Source: SAR324 cluster bacterium
Lineage (GTDB): Bacteria; SAR324; XYD2-FULL-50-16
DNA: 26,856 nucleotides
Direction of reading: 5' to 3'
NCBI GenBank assembly: GCA_002401295.1
Contig: NVSR01000012.1
Location: 16,463-43,318 of the forward strand
The position numbers were made by a program, and so were the translations under genes. The notes under the pieces were generated by a model that worked only from the letters and a program-made list of their open reading frames with translations, did not search any database and was not told the DNA's origin. Every line of letters starts with the position of its first letter. Position 1 is the first letter of the stretch. Positions 1 to 8,716 of this stretch are shown here, one piece after another.

Positions 1-582
1 GGTAGTGGTGGTGAAGACTACTCTGAAGCTTCACCTAGTTTTAATGTGAAAAACAGAGAGTTTGAATATCTCAGCGAAGTAAAATTACTCCCTAGTTTTC
101 AACAACTGGAACTAACGAATCAGCAATTACTCACCTACTTCCGAGTCTTTAAACGCAGCACCGAGCCACAAGAGTCCATTGATATCAATCTAGCCAGTAC
201 ACAAGAAATTATTGACTTCCTTGCCATCTATGAAGCGTTAAGCCCGAGAATTTATAACAATCGTCAAGAGATTGCCGCCCGGGCAAAAGAGCAGGATACT
301 GCAGGTTCTCAATATAGCCTTGAAGCAAAATATGAGGGAGATATTATCACCTACCGCAACAATGCTTGGGACCCCAAATTGGAAGGAATCATAGGTCCCA
401 ATCTAACAAGCAAGGAACGAGAATTATTTAGTTTCCGGACATCCCTCTTATCAATCCAATATGATTTTTACGCAGGACGAACAGGGATCCGCGTCCAAGC
501 TACCTTGGAGCTTAGCTATACGAAAGATAACAAAAAAAATCAGCTTAAAAGCATCAAAATATTGCGCTATTCAGTCAACTAA
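1..582 (+). CDS. Hypothetical protein, 5' end outside the window
   Basis: The reading frame is open from base 1 to the TAA at 580-582, so the gene starts upstream of the window. The first ATG/GTG-like codon in frame (GTG at 46) need not be the real start. About 193 residues are visible. They are mostly hydrophilic with alternating beta-like segments near the C terminus and no recognisable motif, cysteines or membrane segment. I do not recognise the family. It is convergent with the DUF3334 gene, with a small hairpin between them. The function is unknown; the call rests on an uninterrupted frame and ordinary protein-like composition. Confidence 0.7.
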   Translation, partial: GSGGEDYSEASPSFNVKNREFEYLSEVKLLPSFQQLELTNQQLLTYFRVFKRSTEPQESIDINLASTQEIIDFLAIYEALSPRIYNNRQEIAARAKEQDTAGSQYSLEAKYEGDIITYRNNAWDPKLEGIIGPNLTSKERELFSFRTSLLSIQYDFYAGRTGIRVQATLELSYTKDNKKNQLKSIKILRYSVN

Positions 583-621
583 AGGGTCTCTCAGGAGATG
601 GCGGATAGGAGTGGTGAAGAA

Positions 622-642
622 TGCCCCTCCAGGCAAGGGGCA
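622..642. terminator. Hairpin between convergent genes
   Basis: A perfect 7-bp stem (TGCCCCT at 622-628, AGGGGCA at 636-642) encloses a 7-nt loop between the stop codons of two convergent genes. No T-tract follows on either strand, so it is at best a weak or factor-assisted bidirectional terminator. The call rests on position and stem only. Confidence 0.35.
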
Positions 643-662
643 GCATTAATGAGGAGATGTGG

Positions 663-1412
663 TTACTTATTTGCTTTCAACAAGGCCTCAAAATCCAGAG
701 CACCATTGTCAAACTCTGAGGGCTGACTAGGTGCAGCGGGTTGTTGAGCGGCGGCGTCTGCTTTCTTTTCCTCATCTACAGCAGCTTGAGCTTCCGCCAT
801 ATAGTCGTCCAAATTAACATTAGTCACCTCTCTTTTAGGTACTTTAGCTCGGGCATGGATATCACTGCCATCCAGGGAGATAAATTCCGTTTTTTCCAGA
901 GAGAGTTCAATGTGAAAAGAGTGACCATCAACTTTAAAAGAGAGACGTCGACAGAGTTCCTTGTCTACTTCCTGGGCATCAATGGTGAGGATAATAGATG
1001 TGGTTAGAGCAATAGCTTTAGGCTGCGTATTAGAAGAGACTAAACCATATTGCATTTCTACACCTCGGCGAACCTTTCCAATGATTTGATTGATCATTTC
1101 GCCAATATTGTCCACCACTTCGTCAGCAGTGTATTCCAGACACAATTCATCTTCAGGTAAGCCCATGAACATCATGGAGCTACGATAAATAGACATCGCA
1201 GCTTCCGAGCTGAAATTGATAATCATCAATCCTGAGTAGTCTCCACTAAACAAAACAAAACAGCCGATTTCCGGTCGCAAATGGATGGCCGGAATTTTCT
1301 GAATTGTTTTTGCATAAGTAATTTCCTTCCCGGTACTGGCTTCTAGAACCTCTTTCGTGGCTTCACAAAAAATAGAAGATATTGCGTTTACAGTATTCGA
1401 TGTTCGAATCAT
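663..1412 (-). CDS. DUF3334 family protein (CheC/CheX-like)
   Basis: This is a 249-residue soluble protein. Residues 1 to about 195 match what I remember of DUF3334, a family related to the CheC/CheX/FliY chemotaxis phosphatase fold. Features include an N-terminal helix with an FCEATKEVLE-type segment, a FSGDYSGLMIINFS strand region and a central helix EYTADEVVDNIGEMINQIIG, where the E..DN..GE pattern resembles the CheC/CheX active-site helix. The tail (about 205-249) is Ala/Gln/Pro-rich and ends in an acidic-hydrophobic LDFEALL segment, perhaps a docking peptide. It is the last gene of a three-gene minus-strand run, 53 nt after the zinc-ribbon-like gene. A signalling or phosphatase role is inferred from fold similarity only. 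Confidence 0.65.
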   Translation of the reverse strand: MIRTSNTVNAISSIFCEATKEVLEASTGKEITYAKTIQKIPAIHLRPEIGCFVLFSGDYSGLMIINFSSEAAMSIYRSSMMFMGLPEDELCLEYTADEVVDNIGEMINQIIGKVRRGVEMQYGLVSSNTQPKAIALTTSIILTIDAQEVDKELCRRLSFKVDGHSFHIELSLEKTEFISLDGSDIHARAKVPKREVTNVNLDDYMAEAQAAVDEEKKADAAAQQPAAPSQPSEFDNGALDFEALLKANK

Positions 1413-1465
1413 GACAAGCCTGGGCTGGAGTTGATAAAGGGTTAAGTGAATAGGTTTGAATAATT

Positions 1466-1972
1466 TTATTCTTTTACAAAGCGTTTCTCCGGGGCATAGC
1501 GGAACTCGGAGATGAATAAACCTACTTTATTTTCTTCTTTAATCGGTAATTTTTCCTTCAACGTCTCAAAATCTTCCGGATAAGGAGTTGCTTGGTAACT
1601 GGAAGCCATCTGAAGGCGCTGGAGATAGGTTTCTTCTGTATTTTTAAGATTTATTAAGACTTTATCCAGGGATCTCGCCAGTAATTTTTTCAAGCGAAAC
1701 TTCTGATTCTCCTGCAAGAGGATCTCGATCTTTTTCAAATTTCGCTCGGTAATGGTCATTTCCGCACGAAAATCCACCTGCACCTCGGATTCTTGCACTA
1801 AAGTTCCACAGTGATGGGTCCTACCGTTAGGTGCGACCACCTCTGTGTATTCTATGATATTACAAGTAGGGCAATAGAGCCAAACTAAGACTCCCGGTAA
1901 AGTTTCTTCCGCTTGTTTTTTTAACTTTCGCTCTCGAAAGTCGGCGAAAGAGATGGGCTTTGAACCGGACAT
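1466..1972 (-). CDS. Hypothetical zinc-ribbon-like protein
   Basis: This 168-residue basic protein has no signal peptide. Near the N terminus it has CxxC (C34, C37) followed about 16 residues later by HHC (H53, H54, C55), a spacing compatible with a single zinc-binding knuckle or ribbon. The rest is predicted helical, with a Lys/Leu-rich segment around residues 75-110. I do not recognise a named family. It lies between DUF350 and DUF3334 genes on the same strand (44 nt and 53 nt gaps), so probably co-transcribed. Zn binding is inferred from the motif alone. Confidence 0.55.
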   Translation of the reverse strand: MSGSKPISFADFRERKLKKQAEETLPGVLVWLYCPTCNIIEYTEVVAPNGRTHHCGTLVQESEVQVDFRAEMTITERNLKKIEILLQENQKFRLKKLLARSLDKVLINLKNTEETYLQRLQMASSYQATPYPEDFETLKEKLPIKEENKVGLFISEFRYAPEKRFVKE

Positions 1973-2016
1973 GGATCAACTCATACTAAGGTTTCCGGGT
2001 CGGAAGTTTCCGCCCC

Positions 2017-2904
2017 TCAGGTAAAAATGGTTTGTAAGACAACAACGGCTGCCAGAGAGAAGCATCCTTCCAGAAGGGCCACTCCCCAGTTTTGATCTTG
2101 ATGAATCTCTTCATCCAAGTTTTCCAGAGGGATAATAATACGATCCATCACAAAGCGGAAAAAAGCCAAAACGGCACTTCCCAATACAAACCAAGCTAAA
2201 AATAATAATAGAGAGAAGGAAGAGCTCAAAGGAACAGCCAATAAGATACCCATCGCCACTAAATTAATGCCGAAGGAAACTCCAGCTGCTACATTGCCTT
2301 CCTTTAGCTCTTGATGGAAATCATAGCGAATGATTTTCTGGTAGAGCCGACTATAAAGTAAAAAGGTAAACTGTGCTAACAAGAAGTAGGCCAATGTCAA
2401 AGTGATATCAGCCATCCAACCCAAACTTTCTCCCGTGATAATGCTCCGGATAATCATCGCACTGCCCAGATAGCTACCGGCTACAACCGCCCCTACACCT
2501 ATATTATGCTTTTCCAGTAATTCTTTTTTATTATCGAAATGACTGAGAACAAAGCGATTATTAAACTTGCCAGCGAAGTTCAATAAGAAAATACCAATCA
2601 CTCCCCAGACACAAACTAAAAGCAACTCGTCTAAAAGAGACTCTGCGGGACCCGATAAAACCCCCTCCAGAATCGCCGCCACACCCCCCATATAACCAAC
2701 AAATGTGATGGCAATGGCCTTGTTATCCGCTTTCACTAACTGGTATTCCAAAGAATACCCGGCAAAAAGATCAAACACTTTTTTGCCTACCCACATCAAA
2801 GCCAGAACCAGTATAACCAGCAGAAGGTTAGGGAAATAACTTAATTTCTCAATTCCTTCCGGGCTAATCAATTCTATGGCGAACTCTTCTAAAGCTATTG
2901 TCAT
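2017..2904 (-). CDS. DUF350 family integral membrane protein (duplicated)
   Basis: This 295-residue protein has about eight hydrophobic segments arranged as two similar halves. Each half carries small-residue-rich transmembrane stretches and a conserved-looking region: KADNKAIAITFVGYMGGVAA in the first half and KEGNVAAGVSFGINLVAMGI in the second. That is the pattern of proteins with tandem DUF350 domains. The molecular function of DUF350 is not known. It is the first gene of a minus-strand run with the zinc-ribbon-like and DUF3334 genes and is divergent from uvrA. The ATG at 2902-2904 is the natural start, giving a short charged N terminus before the first membrane segment. Confidence 0.75.
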   Translation of the reverse strand: MTIALEEFAIELISPEGIEKLSYFPNLLLVILVLALMWVGKKVFDLFAGYSLEYQLVKADNKAIAITFVGYMGGVAAILEGVLSGPAESLLDELLLVCVWGVIGIFLLNFAGKFNNRFVLSHFDNKKELLEKHNIGVGAVVAGSYLGSAMIIRSIITGESLGWMADITLTLAYFLLAQFTFLLYSRLYQKIIRYDFHQELKEGNVAAGVSFGINLVAMGILLAVPLSSSFSLLLFLAWFVLGSAVLAFFRFVMDRIIIPLENLDEEIHQDQNWGVALLEGCFSLAAVVVLQTIFT

Positions 2905-2936
2905 TGCATTCTGGCAAAAGGTTCCGTGCTCAGCAA

Positions 2937-2986
2937 CCGTCAGATAAATTTATAAGAAGTAGGTCCCACTCAGCAAAATCTGACGG
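2937..2986. promoter_or_regulatory. 9-bp perfect inverted repeat upstream of the DUF350 operon
   Basis: CCGTCAGAT at 2937-2945 is matched exactly by ATCTGACGG at 2978-2986 with a 32-nt spacer. Each arm is also close to a copy of CTCAGCAA (2929-2936 and 2969-2976), giving a direct repeat of 40-bp period. Sitting 33 bp upstream of the DUF350 start codon, it could be a leader hairpin or paired operator sites. Function is inferred only. Confidence 0.4.
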
Positions 2987-3254
2987 ATATGATTCAATTC
3001 AACTCAGTATTTGTCTTTGAATTCTCTACAATATTAAGTCCTGTCCATTAAACCCGAACAGGTGGAAAAGTCAAGCCACTCACGCCAACCACGACCTTGA
3101 GAGAAAGTGCACTGTATTTTGAAAGCTTCCCCTAATTTAAGATTTTTTCTCTTCGCAGGCAAGAAAATTGCTTGTTTTAACTCCAAACTGCTTCATCTTT
3201 TTACCGTTGACCAAGATTGGGAAACGATCCATCTTTCTAAGCCAAGGGGTGATT

Positions 3255-3341
3255 ATGTTTTATCGAATCCTCTTACTCTATCTGATCTTTCTTACATCCT
3301 TCACTATTATCTTCTCCAGCCTCTTACCTACCGGACTTTGA
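3255..3341 (+). CDS. Candidate 28-residue membrane peptide
   Basis: An ATG at 3255 is preceded by a good Shine-Dalgarno-like AAGGGGTGAT and opens a 28-codon frame ending at TGA 3339-3341. The product is almost entirely one hydrophobic helix (MFYRILLLYLIFLTS start, polar LPTGL end), as in single-pass small membrane proteins. It ends about 80 nt before uvrA. A longer overlapping frame (3107-3430) looks non-coding. Chance occurrence cannot be excluded at this length. Confidence 0.3.
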   Translation: MFYRILLLYLIFLTSFTIIFSSLLPTGL

Positions 3342-3422
3342 AGAAAGCCTCAGGGAAAGCTTGGCAATGGGAGAAGTCTGCTCCGGCCTTTAGCGCTCGG
3401 TCCCTGACAGGAAATACACATT

Positions 3423-6260
3423 ATGGTTAAGAACCCGGATGATTCGTTCAATTTATCTCTGGCTCAACATATTAGTATTCGCCAAGCGAGTGAGCACAAT
3501 TTAAAACAGATCGATATTGACATCCCGCGCAACAAATTCGTCGTTATCACTGGTTTGTCAGGCAGTGGGAAGTCCTCATTGGCATTTGATACCATCTATG
3601 CGGAAGGTCAGCGTCGTTATGTGGAGTCTCTCTCAGCCTACGCGCGACAATTTCTAGATCAAATGCAAAAGCCGGCTGTTGAATCCATCACTGGTTTGAC
3701 GCCTACAATCTCCATTGAGCAAAGAACAGGGAAATCAACCCCAAGATCCACCGTCGCAACTGCCACGGAAATCTACGATTACTTGCGTATTTTATTTGCA
3801 CGGGCTGGAACTCCTTTTTGTCCTCATTGTGATCAGACGATTGTATCTCAATCCGCCGAGGATATTGTGAATTACCTCCTCACTTACGCCGCAGGAACTC
3901 GTTTACACCTGTTAGCCCCTTTGGTCCGGGGTAAGAAAGGAGAACACCGAGAAGTTCTGGATTTTGTACGCAGAGAAGGTTTTACTCGCCTCCGGATTGA
4001 TGGAGAGATGCAACTGGGTGAAGAAGTCAAACCCTTGAAAAAGACCTTCAAACACGACATCGAAGCTGTCGTGGATCGGGTTGTAATCCGTGAGGATGTA
4101 GCGACTAGACTCACAGACTCTGTGGAAGTAGCACTCAAACTAAGCGAAGGTACGCTCGTTGCCCTCCTGGAAAACCGGGAAACCGGAGAGAAAACAGAAG
4201 AACGTTTCAGTGAGAAATTTGCCTGCCCCGAACATGGACCCGTTCTCGAAGAAGTATCCCCACGGATTTTTTCTTTTAACAGTCCCTTTGGCTCCTGTTC
4301 CGCTTGTTCCGGTCTGGGAACCTTAATGGAACCGGCCGCCGAACTGATCATTCCCGATCCCAACCTCAGCCTGGAAGATGGAGCCATCAAAGCCTGGAAA
4401 AGGTGTGGTTCCGGCCTTCGCGGCTTCTATAACAAGTCTGTTCATTTGTTAGCTAATCTCTTTGAGATTTCCATAAAAACTCCCTGGAATAAAATCCCGG
4501 AAGCAACCCGGCATCAAATTCTTTACGGTTCAGGGAAAAATGCTGTCTACGAAGGCCTTATTCCTAACCTGCAGCGACGTTTCCAGACTACAGATTCGGA
4601 AGGACAAAAGGCTAAAATTCATGAATTTATGACCTCTCTTCCTTGTACAAGCTGCCATGGCAAGCGACTGCGTCCGGAAGTCCTATCCATTCGCATTGAA
4701 GGGAAGAATATTCATGACATCACCCAAATGACGGTGGAACAGTCCTATCGTTTCTTTAAAGAGTTGGAGCTGGACAAGGAAAAGCAGAAAATCGCGGATC
4801 CTATCAAAAAAGCTGTGCTGGAGCGTTTGGGCTTTTTACAAAATGTCGGTTTGAGTTACCTCAATCTGAATCGGACGACGAATACCCTCTCCGGCGGTGA
4901 AGCCCAACGCATCAGACTGGGCAGTCAAGTTGGAGCGAAACTGGTAGGAGTGACTTATGTGCTGGACGAACCGACAATTGGTCTGCATCAACGGGATAAC
5001 GAACGTCTGCTCAATACCTTGGTTCAACTAAAAAACCTGGGGAATACGGTGATTGTAGTGGAGCACGATGAAGAAGTGATTCGTCGAGCGGACTACTTAA
5101 TAGATATTGGCCCGGGAGCCGGAAAACATGGTGGGGAAATCGTCGCCAAGGGGACTCCTAAGGAGGTATTACAGACAAATTCTCTAACGGCCCAATATCT
5201 CAATGGGACTCGCAAGATTGAAATCCCTGAAAAACGAAGACCTGTGGATCTTTCCAAATCCATCAGTATTACTGGTGCGGAGGCAAATAATCTCAAAAAA
5301 ATCAATGTCAGCTTTCCTTTGGGCACCATGATCTGTGTCACCGGAGTTTCCGGATCGGGAAAATCGACCTTAGTGAATGAATGTTTGCTGAAGGCCATTC
5401 AAAAAGAGTTGGGCAGTGGTAAAGTAATCCCCGGCAAATACAAGTCCATTAAAGGAATTGATCAGATCGATAAAATTATCAATATCGATCAATCCCCTAT
5501 CGGACGGACCTCACGTTCGAATCCAGCCACCTACACGGGGCTCTTTGACGGGATTCGAAAGATATTTACCGCTCTGCCGGAAGCTAAAATCCGTGGTTAC
5601 ACCCCGGGGCGTTTCTCCTTTAATGTGAAAGGAGGACGTTGTGAAGCTTGTCAAGGACAGGGTGTCAAGGTGATTGAAATGCACTTCCTGCCCGATGTGC
5701 ATGTACTCTGTGAAACTTGTAAGGGCAGTCGTTACAACCGAGAGACCTTACAAGTCAAATACCGTGGCAAGAGTGTGGCCGATATCTTAGCGATGCCTGT
5801 GGATGAAGCTTGTGAGTTTTTCAAAAATCACAAAAAGATATATCCAGCATTGAAAACACTGCTGGATGTCGGATTGGACTACATTCAATTAGGGCAACCC
5901 TCTCCCACTCTTTCCGGTGGTGAGGCGCAGCGCATCAAGTTAGCCTCCGAACTGAGTAAGCGTTCTACGGGCAAAACTTTTTATATCCTGGATGAACCCA
6001 CAACGGGTTTACATTTTCACGATATAGCCCGTTTGATGGAAGTTTTACACCGCCTGGTTGATCTAGGGAATACGGCCGTCATCATTGAACATAACTTAGA
6101 TGTCATCAAATGCGCGGATTGGCTCTTGGATCTGGGTCCGGAAGGTGGTGAGCTAGGGGGAAACCTGGTCGCTGCGGGCACACCGGAAAAAATAGCAAAA
6201 ACAAAAAACAGCCATACAGGAAAATACCTTAAACAATTGTTATTTAATGGTGATTCATAG
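3423..6260 (+). CDS. uvrA: Excinuclease ABC subunit A
   Basis: This 945-residue protein is the damage-sensing ATPase of nucleotide excision repair (UvrABC). It has the full architecture. The first Walker A is at about residues 44-52 (GLSGSGKSS), followed by a zinc module with CPEHG and CSACSG and an ABC signature LSGGEAQRIRL. A second Walker A (GVSGSGKST) lies near residue 641, the DNA-binding zinc finger (CEAC...CETC) near 740-763, and a second signature LSGGEAQRIKL follows. Both Walker B/D-loop regions (LDEPTIGL, LDEPTTGL) are present. Length is typical and no key motif is missing. The start at 3423 leaves about 15 residues before the conserved first strand; its ribosome site is weak (AGGAAA). 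pyrG follows on the same strand after 89 nt. Confidence 0.97.
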   Translation: MVKNPDDSFNLSLAQHISIRQASEHNLKQIDIDIPRNKFVVITGLSGSGKSSLAFDTIYAEGQRRYVESLSAYARQFLDQMQKPAVESITGLTPTISIEQRTGKSTPRSTVATATEIYDYLRILFARAGTPFCPHCDQTIVSQSAEDIVNYLLTYAAGTRLHLLAPLVRGKKGEHREVLDFVRREGFTRLRIDGEMQLGEEVKPLKKTFKHDIEAVVDRVVIREDVATRLTDSVEVALKLSEGTLVALLENRETGEKTEERFSEKFACPEHGPVLEEVSPRIFSFNSPFGSCSACSGLGTLMEPAAELIIPDPNLSLEDGAIKAWKRCGSGLRGFYNKSVHLLANLFEISIKTPWNKIPEATRHQILYGSGKNAVYEGLIPNLQRRFQTTDSEGQKAKIHEFMTSLPCTSCHGKRLRPEVLSIRIEGKNIHDITQMTVEQSYRFFKELELDKEKQKIADPIKKAVLERLGFLQNVGLSYLNLNRTTNTLSGGEAQRIRLGSQVGAKLVGVTYVLDEPTIGLHQRDNERLLNTLVQLKNLGNTVIVVEHDEEVIRRADYLIDIGPGAGKHGGEIVAKGTPKEVLQTNSLTAQYLNGTRKIEIPEKRRPVDLSKSISITGAEANNLKKINVSFPLGTMICVTGVSGSGKSTLVNECLLKAIQKELGSGKVIPGKYKSIKGIDQIDKIINIDQSPIGRTSRSNPATYTGLFDGIRKIFTALPEAKIRGYTPGRFSFNVKGGRCEACQGQGVKVIEMHFLPDVHVLCETCKGSRYNRETLQVKYRGKSVADILAMPVDEACEFFKNHKKIYPALKTLLDVGLDYIQLGQPSPTLSGGEAQRIKLASELSKRSTGKTFYILDEPTTGLHFHDIARLMEVLHRLVDLGNTAVIIEHNLDVIKCADWLLDLGPEGGELGGNLVAAGTPEKIAKTKNSHTGKYLKQLLFNGDS

Positions 6261-6349
6261 AATTTTCTTGAGACTTTGTCTTCATTCGTGTATCCCTAGT
6301 ATTTCCTGCTTTAAAATTTAAAACCTACCTTGTTTGTGGACGTTCTGTA

Positions 6350-7957
6350 ATGAAAACCAAATTTATTTTTGTAACGGGAGGGGTTGTCTCCTCACTGGGA
6401 AAAGGCATTGCTGCAGCATCAATCGGGGCCACTCTGGAATCCAGAGGGCTGAAGCTGACTATTTTAAAACTGGATCCTTATATTAATGTTGATCCAGGCA
6501 CAATGAATCCCCTGCAACACGGTGAAGTCTTTGTAACGGAAGATGGTTACGAGGCCGATTTGGACTTGGGCCACTACGAGCGTTACACCAATGTCATCAC
6601 CACAAGGGATAGTAACTTTACCACAGGACAAATCTACAACACGGTCATCCAAAAGGAACGTCGTGGTGAATATTTGGGTAAAACAGTTCAGGTCATCCCG
6701 CATATTACAGATCAAATCAAAGAGAATATCTATAAAGCGGCAGAAGGTTTTGATGTAGCCCTGGTTGAAATCGGGGGTACTGTTGGTGATATTGAATCCT
6801 TGCCTTTCCTGGAGGCCATTCGTCAGATCAGCCATGATTTGGAAAGACATCAAACCATGTTTATCCATCTGACCCTGATTCCCTGGATTGCCGCTGCGGA
6901 AGAATTAAAAACCAAACCCACACAACACAGTGTGAACAAGCTCAGAGAAATCGGCATCCAGCCGGATATTCTGATTTGCCGTACGGACCGACCACTGGAC
7001 GAAGAATTACGCCGCAAGATTGCTCTCTTTACGAATGTAGCTTATGACTCTGTGATTGAAGCACAGGATGTTGAATGTGTTTACGCAGTCCCCTTAAATT
7101 TCCATAAGGAAGGCCTAGACTCCAGAGTGGTAGAGCATCTGCAATTATGGGCCAAACGTCCTAATCTACAAATTTGGGCAGACATTGTGGATTCTTACAT
7201 GAATCCAAAGGATGAAGTCACCATCGGTATTATTGGTAAATACACAGACCTCAAGGATTCCTACAAAAGCTTGAACGAAGCCTTAATTCATGCGGGTATC
7301 GCTCTTAATTTAAAGGTCAACCTCCACTACGTCGATTCGGAAAAGCTCCATGATACGGGAGATACCAGCGATTGGGCAAAATGTGACGGTTTCCTCATTC
7401 CCGGTGGTTTTGGCAAACGTGGTATAAAGGGAAAAATTGATTCGATTCAATACGCTCGAGAAAATAAGATTCCTTTCTTTGGGATTTGTCTGGGCTTGCA
7501 GGTGGCTATTCTGGAATACGCACAAAATGTCCTGGGCATCAAGAATGCGGATTCGACTGAGTTTAATCCCTCTACGACGGAAAACATCATTGATATGATG
7601 GCTGAGCAAAAGGAAGTTAAAAATCTGGGTGGAACCATGAGACTGGGTGCTTTTAAGGCAACACTGCAGAAAGACAGTATGGCAGCCAAGATCTACGGCA
7701 AAGAGGAGATCTCCGAACGACATCGACATCGCTGGGAAGTGAACAATAAGTATATCTCTGCTTTAGAAGAAGGTGGGCTGAAAATTTCTGGAAAGAACAA
7801 AGATTTGGACTTGGTTGAGGTGATTGAATTGGAAGATCATCCCTGGTTCCTGGCGGTACAATACCACCCTGAATTCAAATCCAAGCCAATTGCGCCACAC
7901 CCCTTATTCCAAAGCTTTGTAGAAGCCGCTTACCAGAATAAAGGGAAAAAAAGCTAA
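6350..7957 (+). CDS. pyrG: CTP synthase (glutamine hydrolysing)
   Basis: This 535-residue enzyme converts UTP to CTP with ATP and glutamine. The N-terminal synthetase domain begins KFIFVTGGVVSSLGKGI and has the LDPYINVDPGTMNP and HGEVFVTEDGYEADLDLGHYER motifs. The class I glutamine amidotransferase domain has the nucleophile Cys380 in GICLGLQ and His506/Glu508 in YHPEF. Length is normal. The start is fixed by the conserved N terminus; the ribosome site is poor. The stop overlaps by four bases the stop of the convergent J-domain-like gene. In some bacteria pyrG lies next to kdsA or eno; here it follows uvrA. Confidence 0.97.
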   Translation: MKTKFIFVTGGVVSSLGKGIAAASIGATLESRGLKLTILKLDPYINVDPGTMNPLQHGEVFVTEDGYEADLDLGHYERYTNVITTRDSNFTTGQIYNTVIQKERRGEYLGKTVQVIPHITDQIKENIYKAAEGFDVALVEIGGTVGDIESLPFLEAIRQISHDLERHQTMFIHLTLIPWIAAAEELKTKPTQHSVNKLREIGIQPDILICRTDRPLDEELRRKIALFTNVAYDSVIEAQDVECVYAVPLNFHKEGLDSRVVEHLQLWAKRPNLQIWADIVDSYMNPKDEVTIGIIGKYTDLKDSYKSLNEALIHAGIALNLKVNLHYVDSEKLHDTGDTSDWAKCDGFLIPGGFGKRGIKGKIDSIQYARENKIPFFGICLGLQVAILEYAQNVLGIKNADSTEFNPSTTENIIDMMAEQKEVKNLGGTMRLGAFKATLQKDSMAAKIYGKEEISERHRHRWEVNNKYISALEEGGLKISGKNKDLDLVEVIELEDHPWFLAVQYHPEFKSKPIAPHPLFQSFVEAAYQNKGKKS

Positions 7958-8502
7958 ATTGCTTGCCGTAATTTGCGAGTATAATGGCCGTTGATTTCGG
8001 CCATCCAACGGGTAAACTGAGGATGGTCGGGATATTGATCGGGATGATATTTTTTGATCAGCTTACGATAAATCTGCTTGAGCTCTCCCGCGGGAAGGGC
8101 TGTTTTCAAGACTCGTAAATCTCGCTCAAAATCCTTGAAGGTCGGTAGCGGAGACAAGACCGTAACTTTCTGTGCCTTTCTCCGTCGCAACTTCTTCGTA
8201 TCGATCCGTTCAACCCAGTTATTTTTCTGCGCCTTTTCCTCAGCTTTTTTCTGTTTTAGCAGGTCTTTACGGATGACAGCTTTAATATCCAGTGGTTTGA
8301 ATTTCTTGCCTAAGAAGATTTTTTTCTGTTCGCCCGCCAATAAAAAACTACCATACCAATAAGGCCCATGGCGTCGCCCCATCAAACAACTGTAACATCC
8401 TTCCTGATTACAAGCGTGATACTCGACAGCATAGCGAATGACAATTTTATCAAGTTCAATTTGACTGAAGTTATTTCGACAAACCATCTTTTCCGCAATC
8501 AA
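7954..8502 (-). CDS. DUF6788-like Cys motif plus J-domain-like protein
   Basis: This 182-residue basic protein has two recognisable parts. Residues about 22-66 hold a Cys pattern (C31, C36, C39) running into MGRRHGPYWYGSF, like the CxxxxCxC...HGPY.Y motif of DUF6788 proteins often found near mobile elements. A Lys/Arg-rich linker (about 75-115) follows. Residues about 120-180 look like a short J-domain: a helix LKQIYRKLIKKY, then the diagnostic HPD (153-155), then a second helix. The HPD tripeptide is what J-proteins use to stimulate DnaK ATPase. I see no G/F region or DnaJ zinc domain. Both assignments are from memory of the motifs. It is convergent with pyrG. Confidence 0.6.
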   Translation of the reverse strand: MIAEKMVCRNNFSQIELDKIVIRYAVEYHACNQEGCYSCLMGRRHGPYWYGSFLLAGEQKKIFLGKKFKPLDIKAVIRKDLLKQKKAEEKAQKNNWVERIDTKKLRRRKAQKVTVLSPLPTFKDFERDLRVLKTALPAGELKQIYRKLIKKYHPDQYPDHPQFTRWMAEINGHYTRKLRQAI

Positions 8503-8716
8503 ATAAATCAGAAGAACGTTATAAAACCGGGGCCTAAATAGTCCCCCAAAGCCCTTTTTAAAAAGTCAGCAAGAGGGTAGAAATTATTTTGAATTCATGC
8601 AATCAATATTGCCACAGATGAGAATTTTTTTACATCCCAGATTCTTGAGATAGGCCGTTTCACCTCAGGACAGGCCCCTCAAATTCAGGTAATAACCTAT
8701 CGTTCGGAACAGTTTA

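Larger units (their letters stand above)
2905..3422. other. Intergenic region between DUF350 operon and uvrA
   Basis: This 518-bp divergent region must hold the promoters of both the DUF350 operon and uvrA. It contains the 9-bp inverted repeat at 2937-2986, a short interrupted palindrome (CCTGT, 13 nt, ACAGG; 3040-3062), a TACAAT box at 3027-3032 without a convincing -35 partner, and the candidate small ORF at 3255-3341. I see no RNA gene. No spacing fits a canonical LexA box. Confidence 0.5.

Noticed and set aside
3040..3062. CCTGT-N13-ACAGG palindrome as an SOS (LexA) box for uvrA
   Set aside because: The spacing is 13, not the 8 of CTGT-N8-ACAG, and it does not fit the GAAC-N4-GTTC form either; a different LexA specificity cannot be excluded.
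3107..3430. 107-codon frame upstream of uvrA
   Set aside because: No family resemblance, no good ribosome site, mixed composition, and it overlaps the start of uvrA; it also overlaps the more plausible short hydrophobic frame.
3884..4390. 168-codon antisense frame inside uvrA
   Set aside because: Ser/Arg-rich shadow translation opposite a strongly conserved gene; no independent support.
8540..8550. AGTCCCCCAAA shared with 18741-18750 as a MITE end
   Set aside because: Only about 10 bases match, flanks differ, and no target duplication or terminal inverted pair was found at 8540.
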